A stretch of 8,914 bases of DNA, from NCBI GenBank assembly GCA_035540915.1, contig DATLFQ010000144.1:1-8914 (forward strand). The letters are read 5' to 3'. The notes beneath the pieces were generated by a model. The model had not been told where the DNA came from, did no database searches, and worked only from the letters and a program-made list of their open reading frames with translations. Position 1 is the stretch's first letter, and each line of letters starts with the position of its first letter. Below are positions 6,249 to 8,914 of the stretch, one piece after another. The position numbers and the translations under genes were made by a program. The DNA comes from DATLFQ01 sp035540915. Lineage in GTDB: Bacteria > Actinomycetota > Acidimicrobiia > Acidimicrobiales > GCA-2861595.

Positions 6249-6911
6249 GTGCACGTCGTCGTCGTGGGCTGCGGGCGGGTCGGCTCCGAGCTGGCCGCGT
6301 CGCTGTACGCCACCGGCCATTCGGTGGCCGTGGTCGACAAAAATGCCCGCAGCTTCGAGCGATACCGCCCGGAGCGCTGGGGCGGGCGGCACGTCGTCGG
6401 CTTCGGCTTCGACCGGGACCACCTGGAGCAGGCCGGCATCCAGGAGGCGGGTGCGCTGGCCGCCACGGCGGGGGGCGACAACTCGAACATCCTGACCGCC
6501 CGCATCGCCCGGGAGACCTACGAGGTCCCGAACGTGGTGGCCCGCATCCAGGACCCCCGGCGGGCCGTGATCTACGAGCGGCTCGGCATCCCGACCGTGG
6601 CGCAGGTCCGCTGGACCACCGACCAGGTGCTGCGCCGGTTGTTCCCCGAGCGCACCGAGGTCGAGTGGACCGACCCCTCCGGGGCACTGAGCCTGGTTGA
6701 GCGCGCGCTGCCGGCCGCCTGGGCCGGGCGCAAGCTGGCCGGCATCGGCGCCGGAGGCCGCTTCCGCGTCGCCGCGGTGACCCGGGCCGGCGTGGCGCGC
6801 CTGGCCGGGCCCGACATCGTCGGCCAGGAGGGCGACATCCTCCACGTGATGGTGACCAAGGCCGACCTCGACGCCCTGGAGCAGCGCCTGGCCGGGCCCG
6901 CCGCCACATGA
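6249..6911 (+). CDS. ceoB: TrkA/RCK-family NAD-binding potassium transport regulator (CeoB-like)
   Basis: 220-residue cytosolic RCK protein that binds NAD(H) or nucleotides and regulates K+ transporters. Seen: Rossmann fold with VVVVGCGRVGSELA (glycines 7, 9, 12) and the acidic residue ending beta-2 (Asp30 in VVDKN), giving a TrkA-N domain over about 1-120, then a TrkA-C domain over about 140-216 (GRFRVAAVTRAGV ... GDILHVMVT). The GTG at 6249 is chosen because it puts the first beta strand at residue 2, as in the family. Upstream GTG (6216) and TTG (6237) would add a non-conserved tail. No clear Shine-Dalgarno precedes it; TTGGAT (6237-6242) lies 6 nt upstream and is at best a poor -10. Overlaps the next gene as ATGA. 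It diverges from kimA, the order seen at Rv2690c/Rv2691 in M. tuberculosis. Confidence 0.93.
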   Translation: MHVVVVGCGRVGSELAASLYATGHSVAVVDKNARSFERYRPERWGGRHVVGFGFDRDHLEQAGIQEAGALAATAGGDNSNILTARIARETYEVPNVVARIQDPRRAVIYERLGIPTVAQVRWTTDQVLRRLFPERTEVEWTDPSGALSLVERALPAAWAGRKLAGIGAGGRFRVAAVTRAGVARLAGPDIVGQEGDILHVMVTKADLDALEQRLAGPAAT

Positions 6912-7606
6912 AGGTCGCCATCGCCGGGGCCGGCAACGTCGGCACCTTCATCGCCACCGATCTGCACGAGGCCGGCCACGACGTGCTGGTCATCGAGCAG
7001 GACCCGGCCGTGGTGGCCCGGGCGCAACCGACGGTCGCGGCGCGCTGGTTCGTCGGCGACGCCTGCGAGGTGAGCAACCTGCACGAGGCGGGCCTGGCCG
7101 AGGTCGACGTGGTGGTGGCCGCCACCGGGGACGACGAGGACAACCTCGTGGTGTCGCTGCTGGCCAAGCAGGAGTTCGCCGTCCCCCGGGTGGTGGCCCG
7201 CGTGAACCACCCCAAGAACCACTGGCTGTTCAACGAGTCATGGGGGGTGGACGTGTCGGTGTCGACGCCCCACCTGCTCTCCGCACTGGTCGAGGAGGCG
7301 GTCGCCGTCGGCTCGCTGGTCCGGCTCCTGCAGTTCCAGGACGCCCAGCTGGTCGAAGTCACCCTGGCCGACGGCTCGCCTGCGGTCGGCCGCGCCATCA
7401 AGGACCTGCTCTTCCCCCGGGACGCGACGGTCGTGGCCGTGGTGCGCGACGCCCACGTGATCGTGCCGCGGGGCGACACGGTGGTGCAGGCCGGCGACGA
7501 AGTGCTGGTGCTGGTGACGATGGACTCAGAGGGGCCGGTGACCGACATCCTCACCGGCGGGCCCCCTGCCCCCGGGGCGGCGGGCGCTCAGCCGAGCAGC
7601 TCGTAG
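6908..7606 (+). CDS. ceoC: TrkA/RCK-family NAD-binding potassium transport regulator (CeoC-like)
   Basis: 232-residue second RCK protein, likely to pair with CeoB. Seen: VAIAGAGNVGTFIA with the nucleotide-binding glycines (7, 9, 12) and Glu30 at the end of beta-2 (VIEQD), which favours NAD(H) over NADP(H). The TrkA-N domain runs to about 125 (AATGDDEDNLVVSLLAK, VARVNHPKN) and the TrkA-C domain covers about 140-215 (VEVTLADGSPAVGRAIKDL ... GDEVLVLVT). The last ~17 residues are Pro/Gly/Ala/Ser-rich and probably disordered. The ATG at 6908 overlaps the CeoB stop. The 3' end overlaps the convergent OB-fold gene by 19 bp. No TrkH/KtrB pore subunit is in the window, so the nearby KimA-like transporter is the obvious candidate partner (inference). 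Confidence 0.94.
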   Translation: MKVAIAGAGNVGTFIATDLHEAGHDVLVIEQDPAVVARAQPTVAARWFVGDACEVSNLHEAGLAEVDVVVAATGDDEDNLVVSLLAKQEFAVPRVVARVNHPKNHWLFNESWGVDVSVSTPHLLSALVEEAVAVGSLVRLLQFQDAQLVEVTLADGSPAVGRAIKDLLFPRDATVVAVVRDAHVIVPRGDTVVQAGDEVLVLVTMDSEGPVTDILTGGPPAPGAAGAQPSSS

Positions 7607-7953
7607 CGCGGGTTCAGGATCACCAGCCGGCCGCTGCGGCCCTTGGGGGCGCCGCGCCCGGAGATGACCAGGCGCCGGCCCGAGGCCACGCCCGCGATGC
7701 TGGCCCGCCCGGTCCACATGGCCACCACCGAGCCGGTGCCGTCGGAGATGGTGGCCTCCAGCCAGCCGGCGCAATCGGGCCGCGGCACGATCCGCAGGGA
7801 GGTGATCTCGCCGACGACCCGGCCCTCCTGGCGCGGCTCAAGCTCGGCGATGGGCACCGCGCCCTCGACCCCGCAGCAGAACTCCCGCAGGGCCCGGCGG
7901 TCCAGCTCGCCGACCGAGGTGGTCAGTCGCTTCAGGGCCTGGCGCAGTGCCAC
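7588..7953 (-). CDS. OB-fold nucleic acid-binding domain protein
   Basis: 121-residue protein: helical N-terminus (about 1-25) followed by one OB-fold (about 42-118) resembling the RecG wedge/tRNA-anticodon type. Landmarks are GRVVGEITSLRIVPRP (44-59), LEATISDGTGSVVAMWTGR (65-83), GRRLVISGRG and the closing RLVILNPRYELLG. Similar actinobacterial proteins sit near ceoB/ceoC (Rv2694c in M. tuberculosis, from memory); none has a firmly known role to my knowledge. The GTG start (7953) lies 2 nt after the stop of the RsbW-like gene, with AGGA a few bases upstream, so it is the third gene of the partner-switch operon. Two adjacent cysteines (26-27) and Cys61 are present but form no recognised metal motif. 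Binding to DNA or RNA is inferred from the fold. Confidence 0.85.
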   Translation of the reverse strand: MALRQALKRLTTSVGELDRRALREFCCGVEGAVPIAELEPRQEGRVVGEITSLRIVPRPDCAGWLEATISDGTGSVVAMWTGRASIAGVASGRRLVISGRGAPKGRSGRLVILNPRYELLG

Positions 7954-7955
7954 GG

Positions 7956-8444
7956 TCAGTCCTGGGGTTCCTCGACCAGCTCGCCGTCGGGGTCGTCGGC
8001 TGGGCCGCAGTACATCACCATGCGCACGGAGGTGCCGGCGGCCGACGGGGCGAAGTCCACGTGGTCGACGAGCGTGCGGATGAGCGGAATGCCGAGGCCG
8101 CGCTCGAAGTTGAGCCGCTCGGGGTCCGTAACCGGCGGGTGCTGGGGCAGCGCGGCCGGGTCGAACCCGGGCCCCCGGTCCTCCACCGCCACCTCCAGGC
8201 GGTCGTCGCCCTCGACCCAGCGCAGGAGGACCCGCTCGTCGATGTCGAGGCCGGCGTGCACCTCGATGGCGTTGGTACAGGCCTCGGACACCGCCAGCTT
8301 GAGGTCGTTGATGCGGTCGTCGGCCAGGCGCCGGCGGGACGACGCCAGCGACGAGACGACCAGGCGGGCCAGGCCGATGTACTCGGGACGGGCCGGGATC
8401 TGCAGCTCGATGTCCGGAACCGGGACGTCCACCGAAAGGGCCAT
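7956..8444 (-). CDS. RsbW-like anti-sigma factor / serine-protein kinase (HATPase_c_2)
   Basis: 162-residue GHKL ATPase of the RsbW/SpoIIAB type, which sequesters a sigma factor and phosphorylates a STAS antagonist. Seen: N-box LKLAVSEACTNAIEVH (48-63, with Glu54 and Asn58), G1 box VEDRGPGFDP (87-96) and G2-like RGLGIPLIRTLVD (115-127). The ATP-binding residues are therefore present and kinase activity is plausible. The acidic tail after residue 146 is non-conserved. The ATG at 8444 lies 11 nt after the stop of the STAS gene; its ribosome site is weak, so it may rely on coupling. The cognate sigma factor is not in the window. It may instead regulate another target, as several actinobacterial RsbW-like proteins do. 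Confidence 0.92.
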   Translation of the reverse strand: MALSVDVPVPDIELQIPARPEYIGLARLVVSSLASSRRRLADDRINDLKLAVSEACTNAIEVHAGLDIDERVLLRWVEGDDRLEVAVEDRGPGFDPAALPQHPPVTDPERLNFERGLGIPLIRTLVDHVDFAPSAAGTSVRMVMYCGPADDPDGELVEEPQD

Positions 8445-8455
8445 GGCCGAACCGG

Positions 8456-8797
8456 CTACTGCGGGACGGCCACGGCGTCGTCGACCGAGGTGTGGATGGT
8501 GAACACCTTCGTGAGCCCGGTGATCTCGAAGACCCGCAGGATGCGGTGCTGCGTGCAGACCAGGGAGAGGTCGCCGTCGTTGGTGCGCAGGCGCTTCAGG
8601 CCGCCCACGAGCACGCCCAGGCCGGTGGAGTCCAAGAACTCCACCCCCTCGAGATCGATCACGATCATGCGCTTGCCCTGGTTCACCAGCTCGACCAGGC
8701 GCTCACGGAGCCTCGGGGCGGTGTACACGTCCACCTCGCCCCGTACGGCGAGCACCGTCGCTGCGCCGTGCTCGCTGACGTCGAGACCGAGATCCAT
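8456..8797 (-). CDS. STAS-domain anti-sigma factor antagonist (RsbV/SpoIIAA-like)
   Basis: 113-residue STAS protein that, when unphosphorylated, binds the RsbW-like kinase and frees its sigma factor. Seen: LAVRGEVDVYTAPRLRERL (16-34), MIVIDLEGVEFLDSTGLGVLVG (44-65) with the expected phosphorylation site Ser57 in DSTGLG, and a C-terminal helix region (VFEITGLTKVFTIHTSVDDAV). The ATG at 8797 has AAGGAGG (8813-8807) 9 nt upstream; a longer in-frame start exists but would swallow this site and add an Arg-rich tail. It is the first gene of the three-gene operon. A phosphatase to reactivate it is not in the window. Confidence 0.95.
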   Translation of the reverse strand: MDLGLDVSEHGAATVLAVRGEVDVYTAPRLRERLVELVNQGKRMIVIDLEGVEFLDSTGLGVLVGGLKRLRTNDGDLSLVCTQHRILRVFEITGLTKVFTIHTSVDDAVAVPQ

Positions 8798-8806
8798 GTA
8801 CGACCG

Positions 8807-8813
8807 CCTCCTT
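8807..8813 (-). promoter_or_regulatory. Ribosome binding site of the STAS gene
   Basis: AAGGAGG on the minus strand, 9 nt before the ATG at 8797. It supports the short start over the upstream in-frame start at 8863. Confidence 0.75.
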
Positions 8814-8815
8814 GT

Positions 8816-8856
8816 CCGGCGCGCCGGCGCACGCCGTTCGCTCCGCCAACACGCTA
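8816..8856 (-). promoter_or_regulatory. Leader of the STAS operon: palindrome and possible -10
   Basis: A perfect 12-bp palindrome, CCGGCGCGCCGG (8816-8827), sits 2 bp upstream of the ribosome site and overlaps a second one, GCGCCGGCGC (8821-8830). TAGCGT on the minus strand (8856-8851) fits the loose TANNNT -10 pattern, with no recognisable -35. In DNA this rich in G and C such palindromes arise easily. The rest of 8798-8914 shows nothing else I can support. Confidence 0.25.
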
Positions 8857-8914
8857 CCGCCACGGCCGCGCGCCCCGCGACACCAGACCGTCAGCCGATG
8901 GGCAGGTCCTCCCG

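Noticed and set aside
4228..7554. An 1108-codon open frame on the minus strand
   Set aside because: It runs antisense through both RCK genes and out of frame through kimA. Its composition is Ser/Thr/Arg/Ala/Pro-rich with no recognisable domain.
8891..8914. Possible last codons (REDLPIG then stop) of another minus-strand gene entering from the right edge
   Set aside because: Only seven codons are visible, too few to separate a real C-terminus from chance. More sequence to the right would decide.

Overview
The window is a densely packed, very GC-rich bacterial chromosome segment with strong G/C bias at third codon positions, GTG and TTG starts, and several 4-nt gene overlaps. A KimA-type transporter diverging from a pair of RCK genes, with a convergent OB-fold gene beyond, resembles the Rv2690c-ceoB-ceoC-Rv2694c region of Mycobacterium tuberculosis as I remember it. 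A probable deazaflavin (F420)-dependent protein also fits Actinomycetota. A deep-branching actinobacterium such as an Acidimicrobiia member is my inference. No mobile element, CRISPR array, tRNA or rRNA was seen, and no gene-free stretch exceeds about 120 bases.

Layout. Bases 1-1385 (minus) hold a DtxR-like metalloregulator whose stop overlaps the start of a membrane-bound pyrophosphatase gene (hppA) that runs off the left edge. Bases 1470-4256 (minus) hold a four-gene chain joined by ATGA or GTGA overlaps: a 64-residue glycine-zipper membrane protein, an NfeD-type membrane serine protease, an SPFH/stomatin (slipin) protein, and a Ddn-like deazaflavin-dependent protein. Bases 4293-6185 (minus) hold the KimA-like potassium transporter. 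From 6249 to 7606 (plus) two TrkA/RCK proteins (ceoB-ceoC type) overlap each other. From 7588 to 8797 (minus) lies an operon of STAS anti-sigma antagonist, RsbW-like ATPase and OB-fold protein. Its last gene overlaps ceoC tail to tail by 19 bp.

How it may work together. The centre looks like a K+ and membrane-homeostasis neighbourhood: a high-affinity K+ importer, two NAD/ligand-binding RCK proteins that could gate or regulate it, a membrane quality-control pair (NfeD plus slipin), and an ion-pumping pyrophosphatase. The 63-bp divergent gap between kimA and ceoB carries a clear inverted repeat over a -10-like hexamer, so the two arms are probably co-regulated. The right end is a partner-switching module whose sigma factor is not in the window. 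The least familiar elements are the glycine-zipper small protein, the Ddn-like gene coupled to NfeD/SPFH, and the DtxR-like regulator coupled to hppA, which lacks usual primary-site metal ligands.
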